From the NCBI GenBank assembly GCA_001599815.1, contig BCIA01000003.1, forward strand, positions 3,348,001 to 3,412,000: DNA of 64,000 bases, given 5' to 3'. Below the pieces are notes generated by a model that made no database searches, was not told the origin of the DNA, and saw nothing but the letters and a program-made list of their open reading frames with translations. Both the position numbers and the translations under genes were made by a program. The DNA comes from Furcasterigmium furcatum. Taxonomy: Eukaryota; Ascomycota; Sordariomycetes; Glomerellales; Plectosphaerellaceae. Shown here piece after piece: positions 55,601 through 64,000 of this stretch. Each line of letters opens with the position of its first letter. Position 1 is the stretch's first letter.

Positions 55601-56571
55601 GTAGTTGGTGACGTAGCCCACGCAGTCGCGGCCTTGACCACATGGTCCCCTTTCTCCCACTCGGGCTGCGCGAAAGTTGACGATCAAGAAGCAATCGAGA
55701 TATTCTCCCTCGGAGCAATGCGGCCGTCGTCTCGGGCACAAAACGCGATCGGCCGACGGACTTAGCCAGACACACCCAAGAATTTATTACGGGTTCGGTC
55801 ACCCCGCCATCCCACCTGCAATCACAGGCTCGGCTCCCTGGGACAGTGAGTTGAGATTGGGCAGAATCACCTGCCACACCCGACGCGTTTGCCGGAAAGA
55901 CATCTCCAGCGGCGCAGTGATTTTGGTGTGCCAGGCAATTCTCTTCGGCGACTGCACAGATATGTAGTTCGGTACTTGCAGCTTCGAGGGGAATGTCTAC
56001 TGCAGAGGGGCTCAAGGGTATATCTGGCCACATGCACGGCGCGCATCGTGATGGAATAAGGGGCAGTTCCAGGTGAGGCTGACGACCACCCAACACGCTG
56101 CGCCTCTAGTTAGGTGTGCCACGTCAAATGACCGCGAAATTGCTTTCCAGTGACCAAGAAACTTGAATGCGTGAGACAGGCTGAGGTGGTGAACATGTAC
56201 CAAGGCAAACCTGGAAGTCTGGGAATGGAAGGCTCAGCTAGTGGACGGGACAGGTAGGGCCCTTCCATCCTTCTTTTTCTAGGCTCCTGCCCGCGCCGAA
56301 TCCGACGCTGGAATTATTCGCGCCCGACTCGTTCCCGCCCGTTCCTTCTCCCCATTCCCAGATCTGACAAGCCTGGAACCGCCACGGACCCTCCCTCCCT
56401 AAACACTCCCCTTTTCCCCTTCCTCCCTCCAACTCATCCTCCAGGAACCAAACTCTCGTTTTTTTCTCCCTCGACCACCAAACTCGTCATTTCCCCCTAC
56501 AACATCCAGCACCACCGCGACCGCTCCTGCTATCCAATATCGACGCGCCCGACGCAACCACATCGAACAAC
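52648..56571. other. Divergent intergenic region of 3.9 kb
   Basis: It lies between glutamine synthetase (minus) and eIF3j (plus), so it carries both promoters. No gene in between is supported; frames at 53899-54393 and 55569-56096 (both minus) are Arg/Ser/Pro-biased with no motif. The last 300 bp are C/T-rich, as in many fungal housekeeping promoters. Confidence 0.45.
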
Positions 56572-57668
56572 ATGCCTGCCAGAGCACAGTGGGGTAAGTG
56601 ATCGAGGTTCCCCGTGTCCCGCGCACACTTTCGAAATTCCGGGAGCGCGGGGTGAAAAATCGTCTGTCGCGTCAAGATTCGCAACGCCGGTTGATCACTC
56701 CATTATTTATTGTGTCCTTCGGGCCTTGCTGACTTGACCCTTTCTCACACAGACGACGAGGAGAGCGACTCCAGCTCTTCTGCCCCCGCCTCCCCCCCTG
56801 CCGGACCCGTCCGCCGCAACAAGTTCGACGACGAGGAAGGCGAGGACAGCGACGTAAGCGACAGCCACCACCTGGATATCATATTCCCGCCCACTGACAC
56901 GGTCGTCAACAGGTCCTTGACTCCTGGGATGCCGCCGAAGATTCCGAGGTAGAGCGCGAGAAGGCCAAGAAGGCCGAAGAGGCAAAGGCAAAGGCCGAGG
57001 CTGAGGCCAAGGCCAACAAGAAGTCCAAGGCCCAGCGCATCGAGGAGCTCAAGGCTGCTCGCGCTACGGCTTCCCTCAATGGTGACGAGTCTGGCGACGA
57101 GGAAACTGCCGCCGAGGCTCGCGAGCGCCTCCGCCGTACTGAGCAGGAGGCTGACCTGAAGCACGCTGAGGACCTCTTCGGAGGCGTCGGCGGCGTTCCC
57201 GCTGGCCGCAAGGCCACCACTGTCGGCACTGCCGTCGCCATCGATCCCACCGACCCGACCAAGACCGTCAACATCACCGAGCTGCCCCTCTTCAACCCCT
57301 CCACCAAGACCCAGTTCGAGCAGCTGCGCAATACCCTCGGCCCCATCATCAGCGCCCACTCCAAGAAGCCCCACTACTCCCTCTTCCTCCAGGAGTTCGC
57401 GAAGCAGCTGGCCAAGGATCTCCCCAGCGATCAGGTCAAGAAGATCGCCTCCACCATGACCGCCCTCGGCAACGAGAAAATGCGCGAGGAGAAGGCTTCC
57501 CAGGGCACCGGCAAGAAGACAAAGGCCGCCAAGACCAAGACCTCCCTGGTCGCAACCCGTGCCGACGTCGCGGACACCCACTCCTACGAGGACGCTTTCG
57601 GAGAGTAAGTCATAACTCTCATCATCTTCGTAACGCCGCTAACCCCCCCTAGTGATGACTTTATGTGA
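56572..57668 (+). CDS. hcr1: Translation initiation factor eIF3 subunit j (Hcr1)
   Basis: Reconstructed as join(56572..56593, 56753..56853, 56913..57604, 57653..57668), 276 aa. It is a loosely bound subunit of the cytosolic eIF3 complex that helps start-codon recognition and ribosome recycling and, in yeast, 20S pre-rRNA processing. The family hallmarks are present: the N-terminal acidic motif with Trp (MPARAQWDDEESD, then DSWDAAEDSEVE), a Lys/Ala/Glu-rich coiled coil (about 55-110), the conserved core LPLFNPSTKTQFEQLRNTL, FLQEFAKQLAKDLPSD, and the C-terminus ending FGDDDFM. The first exon encodes only seven residues and the last exon five, ending at TGA. All four junctions keep frame. The first intron (159 nt) is long for the window. 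Expected constitutive expression is inferred from role. Confidence 0.95.
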
Positions 57669-58615
57669 AAGGCTACCACCGAGGTTTCAACACTTTCCCT
57701 CCTGCACTCAGCGCCGGGCCCGGGCACCTCCACATGCCAGGCCCGCTCCTATATACCTATCTCAGCACATGGAACAACATGCGACTTGATGACAGCTTCC
57801 CGCGTGGGGGCGGTGCGCCGCCGCCACGCGGACTCCGGTTCTGCTGCTGCTTGCGGCCCAGCAGATCGGAGGGGCGGCAGGAGGCTGTCCGTGGATATGG
57901 ACGAGATGTGCCCACCGGCCCTTCGCCAGCGGGCATCATGATTGACGACTGCTGTTGTTGCAAGGAGGCAGGATGAACAGGAGCGCGGAGGCGGCAGGCT
58001 GCACTCTTCTTTCTATTACATCTGCGTGCGCGTTGACGGCAAGCGATGGGGGGCCGCGCACGTCAAGGCGACAGGTTTTGGGGAGCAAAAAGCACGTTGG
58101 GCAGAGTCCCGATGGAATGGTGCGACTAGACTGGGATACGAGAGCCCTGCGATCACGGCTGTGAGTAATGAGTTGTTTAGGACGTCTTGAGCTATCGGGC
58201 CACCGAGGTAGATTGCGATGCAAATTTGGCAAATTCATTTAACTTGACTGTCCAAGCGGTAGACGCTATCCCAATATGCCAGACTGAAGAAGAAACAAGC
58301 CAGAGTGCATTGGAACGTGAGTAGTTCGCACCGCCATGTATTGAGGAGAGCTGGTAAGGGTATCATGGGTTCCGTGTCTGCCCTGATATCAGACCTCTAT
58401 GCCACCACCCAGCCGAACCGACCCAGAAATAAGTAAAAGCACGCCTCAACTCCCCTGCCGCTGAGATGTAAACACCAGAGCCAAGATCCAAAGCCCGCCA
58501 CCCGCCCGCCATGTATGCACCCATGCGTATTTATACAAGTCTCCTAGCACACCATAATTAACCCCCACACCAAGCCGTCGGCGTTCCGTGCAGCTTAGCC
58601 CCCTCTGTGGAATGG
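57669..58615. other. Convergent intergenic region
   Basis: It holds the 3' UTRs of eIF3j (plus) and the Mdm31 gene (minus). No additional gene is supported. Confidence 0.5.
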
Positions 58616-60978
58616 TTACACCACTGCCCCCGCCATGCCCATGAACAGCGCGTGGACGGCGAGACTGAGGGTCCAGAAGCCGACCTTCTTGAGCCGGCGG
58701 ACGCGGCTCTGCTGGTTCTCGACATCGCGGGCGAAGGCCTCGTACGTCTCGGCGGACATGTCGTCCATGAGGGCGCAGTCGAAGACGGTCCAGGAGCCGT
58801 CAAAGTCGGAGGCGCGCTTGACGATGCGACAGGTGATGGGGATGTACGTCTTCTTGGCGTTGATGTAGGCGACGATGGGGCGGACGAGGGCCTGGTTGAT
58901 GTAGGAGATGTGGTTCGTGAAGAGAGGCACAGCGGCCTTGACGTCGTTGAGGTGGATGCGGAGGTCCATGATGAGGTAGCGGCGGTCGTCCTCGTCTTCG
59001 TTGTGGCGGGATGGGGGAGAGTCGGGGGCCACCACGGTTGCTGACGATTGCTTGTAGGATGATGGCGCGGAGTAGGAGGGGAGGGGCTGGGAGTAGTTGA
59101 GGGAGTCCTGAGTGATTTGCCCTGATTCAGGCGTGGCAGGTGTGAGGGGATCCTCGGCAATGTCCTTCTGGAGGAGGCGGAGGCGGTTGGAGATGACAAT
59201 CTCTTCGAGTTGGTCGTACAAGTCGGAAACGACCTTGGTGATACCTTCCTCCGCATCGGCGGGGAACATGATGTCAGCGACAATGTCTACGTTTCCTTCG
59301 TAGATCCAGCCGAAGGGCCCGTCGACGCCGCGGTTGAGGTGGTCAATTTTGAGGCCATCGATGCGCAATCTGCTGAACTTCTTCCATGCCGAGGGCGCTT
59401 CTACGTCCCCTGACAGGTAGCGGCGGTCGACGGCCATGGTACCGTGGACCTGGCGGGGATGGATGGTGAAGAGGGAGCCGTCAAAGGAGCCAGACATGTG
59501 TGTCGCGGACATGAAGTCGTAGAAGAGCCATTGCTTTCGCAGCTGCGGCAGCTCGGCCGAGAAGATGCTCACTGAGAATGGTCGGAAGTCGTTTGGCTGG
59601 TGGATGGTTACAAGCAGATCCTCCAGCTTGAATGAGTCGATCTCGAAGTCGCCAGGGTGGTGCTCGTGTCTGTAAGAAAAGGGGTCGAGGGGCTCCGTAG
59701 GCCAGACGACAGATGTTCTGTCAATTACACCCCTCACACCTTTGACCTCGACGTCTTTCAGGAGGCCCTTGCCGTTCCACCACTTGAGGAAGGACAAGGT
59801 GACGTTGACGTTGGCTATTGTCACGTCGAATTGCGTGTAATTCCCATCATCCTCTGTCTCCCCTTCGACTGGTTGGTCATCACTCTGGCCGGCTGCAGCT
59901 GCAGCGGCAGCGGTTGTCGAGGAGCCCTTGCTCACGGACGACTTCGTCTGTCCGGGTCTCCGAGAGACGAAGACATTGCGGAACGAGATGACGCCATCTT
60001 TCCACTTAGGAACTATGGCAGACTCGAAGACTACTGACACGCCGGCAGACTGGGTGAGGTAGTCGCCAACCCATTTGGCAAGGGTTTCTGTGAGTCCAGT
60101 CAGTCATGAGTATCTCGGTGACGTGGGCAATGGGCGGGCCTACCTTGCGCAAACACCGTGTTGATGGACAGGATTAAGAGGGAGAAGAAGGTGGTCGTTC
60201 CCACCAGGACCCAGACAAGGTGGCCGAAGAGGAACCATGACACAAAGGCTCCCCATTCGTCGATATTCCATGGCCGCATGCTCCTGATGGACGCCCACTT
60301 GAGCCGGACCTTCATCCGCTGCCAGAAGCCGTTCGCCGCAGCCATCAGTTCCTCCCTCGTCGGCCTGTGTGGCATTTTTGGCATGTGTAGGTATTTGGAC
60401 ATGGTCTCGACCATAGACTCATGGTGTTCGTGGTGCGGCGCTGCTGGCTGGCCCGACTCGGGGGTTGGTTTCGAGACATCTGGCTTCGGATTCGGTGCGG
60501 CAGGTTTTCCTTCGTTGTCGCCTCCTCCGCTCTTCGAGGCCATGTGTCTCCTGCTTTCGACAACAGCACCCCCTCTACCTCCTCTCGCATCCGTGTGAAT
60601 ACTCCGCTGCCATGCTAGGCGAGCAAGCCTGCGGATGTCCAACTTGGCGGAGGGAGCTGCGGTGGCGGCGGATTCGGCGACCGAGGTGCAGGGTCCTGGT
60701 GCAGGCTGGGATGCGTGTGTGGTGAACCCGATGAGGAGCAGCCCGGGGCCGGTAAAGCTTCTCTTCGTAGTATGCCTGCTCGCCTTCGCCGACTGAGAGA
60801 AGGGCCGCTCGGAGTGTATGGTTCGTCGGGGCGGGGGAGTCTGTACAAAATTTGCGAGCTGGGCGGCTCGATGGCTGGCAAAGCTGGTCCAAAGACTGGG
60901 CAACGAGGTGGAGAGGGCGGGCTCCCTGACGGAAGCCAGAAAACGACGCCCAAACAGGGTCGAATTCGCCTTAAACAT
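58616..60978 (-). CDS. mdm31: Mitochondrial distribution and morphology protein Mdm31
   Basis: Reconstructed as complement(join(58616..60087, 60144..60978)), 768 aa. An inner mitochondrial membrane protein needed in yeast for normal mitochondrial shape, inheritance and lipid (cardiolipin-linked) homeostasis, acting with Mdm32. The long N-terminus is basic and Ser/Arg/Ala-rich, as expected for a presequence (to about residue 150), followed by a Pro-rich acidic linker. A conserved juxtamembrane helix (RMKVRLKWASIRSMRPWNID) leads to a paired hydrophobic region, about residues 242-276. The large intermembrane-space domain contains the family segments SVVFESAIVPKWKDGVISF, FDVTIANVNVTLSFLKWWNG, DFEIDSFKLEDLLVTIHQP and WLFYDFMSATHMSGSFDGS. 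A second hydrophobic helix closes the protein (FWTLSLAVHALFMGMAGAVV). The 56-nt intron joins NTVFAQ to ETLAKWVGDYL. It is divergent from the GH1 gene (582 bp apart). Confidence 0.95.
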
Positions 60979-61560
60979 CTCGTCGCTGGGTCATGCTCTC
61001 ATCAGCTTCTCCTGTCGCTTCGGTGGCCCAGAGACTCGGGAGCGGCTGCTGCTGTCATTGTATGTGACGTCTTCGAGCTGCAGGTTAGGAGGTGATGCGC
61101 GCTAGGAGATCATTTCAATGCACTAAAAACGCCCCACGGCGCATGAGCCACCTGCAGACTGGATGGCTTAGTAAGCTGAAGAAGTGGCTGGGACTCGAGT
61201 GAGGAGGCAGCGTCGCATCTCGTCTGGCACTCACTCAGACTGGAAGTGTCCTCGCACTTGGCGTCCACGACACCGCCCTCGACTGATCCCATGTCTTTGC
61301 TTATCAAAGCTCTGTCGAGTAGGAAACTTGCCCGGCCGAGTTAGGAAGAAAAGGACCAAGGCCTTAGCTCGTGTACCTTGCACGATCATCACCTTGGTCG
61401 GAGAAATGGCGGTGGGGTTGTTGGAGATTCTCCGACCATCCTCAGCTCCTGGCCCCTATTTAACCCAAGGAGAGCCCCTTAGACGTTGCCACCCTCCTCC
61501 TCAAGAACTCTGGCTTCAATCTGACATTGGTTTGTTTCCCTTCACTTCCTCGACTCTGCC
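60979..61560. other. Bidirectional promoter between mdm31 and the GH1 gene
   Basis: 582 bp between two divergent start codons. The only core element seen is the TATTTAA string near the GH1 end. Nothing else is supported. Confidence 0.5.
61457..61463 (+). promoter_or_regulatory. TATA-like element of the GH1 gene
   Basis: TATTTAA lies 98 bp upstream of the start codon, followed by a C/T-rich leader. Confidence 0.35.
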
Positions 61561-63127
61561 ATGTTTCTTTCCGAAGAGGGGTTGGACACCTCGCAGTCCA
61601 CCTCATCTGCGACCCATGAGGCGGTGGTGGTATCAGAGCTGCCACTCCCCCACGACTTCATCCTCGGTTCCGCTACAGCAGCATACCAGATTGAGGGCGC
61701 ATTTGACCAAGATGGTAAGGGACCCTCGATCTGGGATCACTTCTCCCACTTGGAGCCCAGCAGGACCAGTGGCGAGAACGGCGACGTGGCCTGCGATCAT
61801 TACAACCGGGTCGACGAGGATCTTGACCTCATGAGCTCGTACGGGCTGGAGGCTTATCGATTCTCCATTGCTTGGTCTCGCATGATTCCTCTGGGCGGGA
61901 GAAACGACCCGATCAACGAGAAGGGCATCGAATTCTACAACCGCCTCATCGACGGTCTCATCGCCCGCGGCATCAAGCCCGTGATAACCCTTCATCACTG
62001 GGACCTCCCCCTTGAGCTGCAGACACGTTATGGTGGGATGCTGGATACCGCCGAATTTCAGGCCGATTTTGTCAATTTTGCCCGCCTTTGCTTCTCACGG
62101 TTCGGAGACAGAGTGAAGCAGTGGATCACGTTCAATGAACCCTACATCATGGCCGTCTACGGCTTCCATGATGGAGGTATCGCTCCAGGTAGAAGTACCG
62201 CCAGGGGTAACGACTCGGCAACAGAGCCCTTCCGTGCCGGACACAGCATCATCTTGGCGCACGCGGCTACCGTGCAGGCGTATGCCACCGAGTTTCTTGC
62301 GTCCCAGGGCGGCAGCATCTCCATCGTCCTGAACGGTGACTTTTACGAGCCCTTTGACAAGAATAGCGAGGCGGACAAACTCGCAGCCGAGAGAAGGATG
62401 GTCTTCTACATCGGCTGGTTCGCTGATCCCATCTACCTCGGAGCCGACTATCCCAAGCCCATGCGCGAGCGGCTTGGAGCACGTCTGCCGGAGTTCACGG
62501 AAGACGAACGCAAGCTCCTAGCCCAGGCGGCGTCTATCAACAGCTTTTACGGCATGAACCACTACACGTCGCAGTTTGCGCGTGCGCGCACGACCGAGCC
62601 TGCTCCGGATGATGTCACCGGAAATGTCGAGGAACTGGCCTTCGACAGCGAAGGAAAGGAGATCGGGCCGCTTTCCGGGGTTTCTTGGCTGCGAGTGACA
62701 CCTGTTCAGTTCCGCAAGCTGCTGGGCTGGATTTGGCAGCGTTACCAGAGGCCGATCTACGTTACCGAGAACGGCTGCCCCTGCCCTGGGGAGAACAACT
62801 TGACCGCTGAGGAAGCGGTGGACGACCAGTTCCGCGTTCGATACTTTGGCCTCTACCTCGATGCCATCTCCCGTGCCATCCACGAGGACGGCGTGGTTAT
62901 CCGGGGATACTTTTCCTGGAGTTTGATGGATAACTACGGTAAGCATCCCGTATATGGAACCCGGAATTCTGCTAATCATGGGCGGCGCAGAATGGTCGGC
63001 TGGGTACAGCATTCGATTTGGAATCACGCATGTGGATTTCAAATCCCTGGTCCGGACACCAAAGAAGTCCGCCCAGTACCTGAAGGAATCGTTCAAGAGG
63101 CGGAGGGCGACCAACGAAGCACCTTGA
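61561..63127 (+). CDS. Glycoside hydrolase family 1 beta-glucosidase, intracellular
   Basis: Reconstructed as join(61561..62938, 62991..63127), 504 aa. A retaining beta-glucosidase (TIM barrel) that releases glucose from cellobiose and other beta-glucosides. The catalytic acid/base is Glu193 in ITFNEP; the nucleophile is Glu403 in IYVTENG. Substrate-binding signatures are present: FILGSATAAYQIEGAFDQDG (about residues 33-52), the HHWDLP loop, and WSLMDNYEWSAGYSIRFGI across the splice site. There is no signal peptide, so it is probably cytosolic like other fungal GH1 enzymes, acting on imported cellobiose. The N-terminus has about 25 residues more than usual before LPLPHDFILG. The 52-nt intron (GTAAGC to GCGCAG) splits MDNY/EWSAG; reading through it would give a frame with an abnormal C-terminus. 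It is convergent with the next gene, only 151 bp away. Confidence 0.96.
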
Positions 63128-63278
63128 TTCTGTGTCGACTTCACTTCTTCCACAGATCGCGAGGAACTTCCGGTGAGACCTGGTAGTCTCTGGTATCACG
63201 TACTAGAATAACGCACTTCCACCTGCAGCAGTCCAGCTCTCATCGTGACCGCGCCACATACTTGAACAGATTTCATTG

Positions 63279-64000
63279 CTAAGATACCCCCACATAGTCC
63301 TGCGGCCACCTCATCAATTCTTCGAAATCGTCACCCAATATCTCGCGGATGCGACGCAATAAATGCCCAGGCCAGGAACGCAGGTACCATGCAGACCAAG
63401 AAGACACCATTGTCTGTAGCAGCGGAGCATAGTATGCCATGAGGAGCAGACCCATCGTGTCTCTGCGCTGTAGCAAGTCTATGAATTTGTCCTCGAGATG
63501 GTACAACCACTTGAACACATACTTATCCGTAGGTTCGACGTCGGCTTCCTCATCTTCGTCATCACCAAAGGCTGCCTTATAGCCGGCTTCCAGGCTGTTG
63601 AGACATCTGGACAGGACTGCGGTACGTTCCTCCTGAGCCTTGAAGTCGCTCCTGATCTCATCAGGCACGTTTGCCTTGGAAACCAGCAGCGCGGAGAGTT
63701 TTCTCAAATGCTGGCCCCACGCGACTCGAGGGAAGTTGAACTCGATGTATGAGGGCCGTTGATCTCGGTCGGATCCCTCGCTTTCCAACAAAGGGGCCAG
63801 CAGCGGCGCAGAGAAGACCTCGTCCAACATGGTATGTCGAATCGCGCTGACGCCCCGGATGAGGGGGACCCATGGTTGAAACCCGGCTGCCTCTGAGTCT
63901 GAATCATGTGCCAGGTTGCAGAGGAAAAGATCGTCTTTTCCGGTGGGCCCGGCGGCACAGAGGCAGTAGAACATGAGCAGCGATGCGATGTAGAGGGCGG
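63279..64000 (-). CDS. C-terminal part of a fungal-specific transcription factor, partial
   Basis: The frame is open from the right edge of the window to the TGA at 63279, giving 239 visible residues with no start codon required. Features match the C-terminal regulatory region of Zn2Cys6 proteins of the Upc2-like/DUF3468 type. They are a hydrophobic helix (ALYIASLLMFYCLCAAG), LVPLIRGVSAI-type segments (seen as PWVPLIRGVSAIRHTML), an acidic stretch (DDEDEEADVEPTD), then LLLMAYYAPLLQTM, a Trp-rich block (SSWSAWYLRSWPGHLL) and a terminal ELMRWPQDYVGVS. The DNA-binding domain would lie beyond the window. The assignment is from these helical and Trp patterns, so it is family-level only; the target genes are unknown. 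Confidence 0.75.
   Translation of the reverse strand, partial: ALYIASLLMFYCLCAAGPTGKDDLFLCNLAHDSDSEAAGFQPWVPLIRGVSAIRHTMLDEVFSAPLLAPLLESEGSDRDQRPSYIEFNFPRVAWGQHLRKLSALLVSKANVPDEIRSDFKAQEERTAVLSRCLNSLEAGYKAAFGDDEDEEADVEPTDKYVFKWLYHLEDKFIDLLQRRDTMGLLLMAYYAPLLQTMVSSWSAWYLRSWPGHLLRRIREILGDDFEELMRWPQDYVGVS

Noticed and set aside
1..64000. Search for CRISPR arrays, transposases, reverse transcriptases, rRNA and PKS/NRPS genes
   Set aside because: None seen. No regularly spaced repeats, no integrase or transposase motifs, and no megasynthase domains on either strand.

Overview
The window is nuclear DNA from a filamentous ascomycete, most likely a Sordariomycete. The evidence is short (about 50-150 nt) introns with GTRAGT-type donors, CTNAC-like branch points and YAG acceptors, GC-rich third codon positions, and fungal-only families (Zn2Cys6 regulators, CFEM protein, Crz1, Mdm31, fungal alternative oxidase). 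Genus cannot be decided by eye. There are two assembly defects: a single N at 24058 and a run of 51 N at 37822-37872.

Left part (1-28 kb) is gene-poor. It holds two convergent Zn2Cys6 transcription factors (2859-4547 plus; 5547-8409 minus, eight exons), an intron-containing tRNA-Gly(CCC) (13501-13592 minus), a five-exon HOL1/DHA1-type MFS transporter (14247-16280 minus), a possible decayed coding region (17357-18041 minus), a tiny Cys-rich gene with a 5' UTR intron (21433-21597 minus), and a small GPI-anchored CFEM protein (26686-27270 minus). Between them lie multi-kilobase stretches in which no gene can be supported.

The centre is dominated by one very large gene (29593-35470 minus). It encodes a predicted disordered protein of about 1,924 residues built from a dozen degenerate modules of acidic residues plus Trp, then KKDKKKKK, then a PEPEPE spacer, followed by charged coiled-coil regions. 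I do not recognise its function, and it is the most interesting object here.

The right part (39-64 kb) is denser and mostly housekeeping or stress response: mitochondrial alternative oxidase (39594-40852), the calcineurin-responsive factor Crz1 (43937-46089), an orphan MDR/enoyl-reductase-like oxidoreductase (47746-48930), glutamine synthetase (50542-52377 minus, with its start codon alone on an exon), eIF3j/Hcr1 (56572-57668), Mdm31 (58616-60978 minus), a GH1 beta-glucosidase (61561-63127), and the C-terminal part of another fungal transcription factor running off the right edge (63279-64000 minus).

Most neighbours are functionally unrelated, as expected for a eukaryotic chromosome. The only loosely linked theme is respiration and mitochondria plus stress signalling (alternative oxidase, Mdm31, Crz1). 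No PKS, NRPS, terpene synthase, transposase, reverse transcriptase or CRISPR array was seen. Exon boundaries were deduced by hand by joining reading frames across canonical splice sites; every model given closes to an intact frame.
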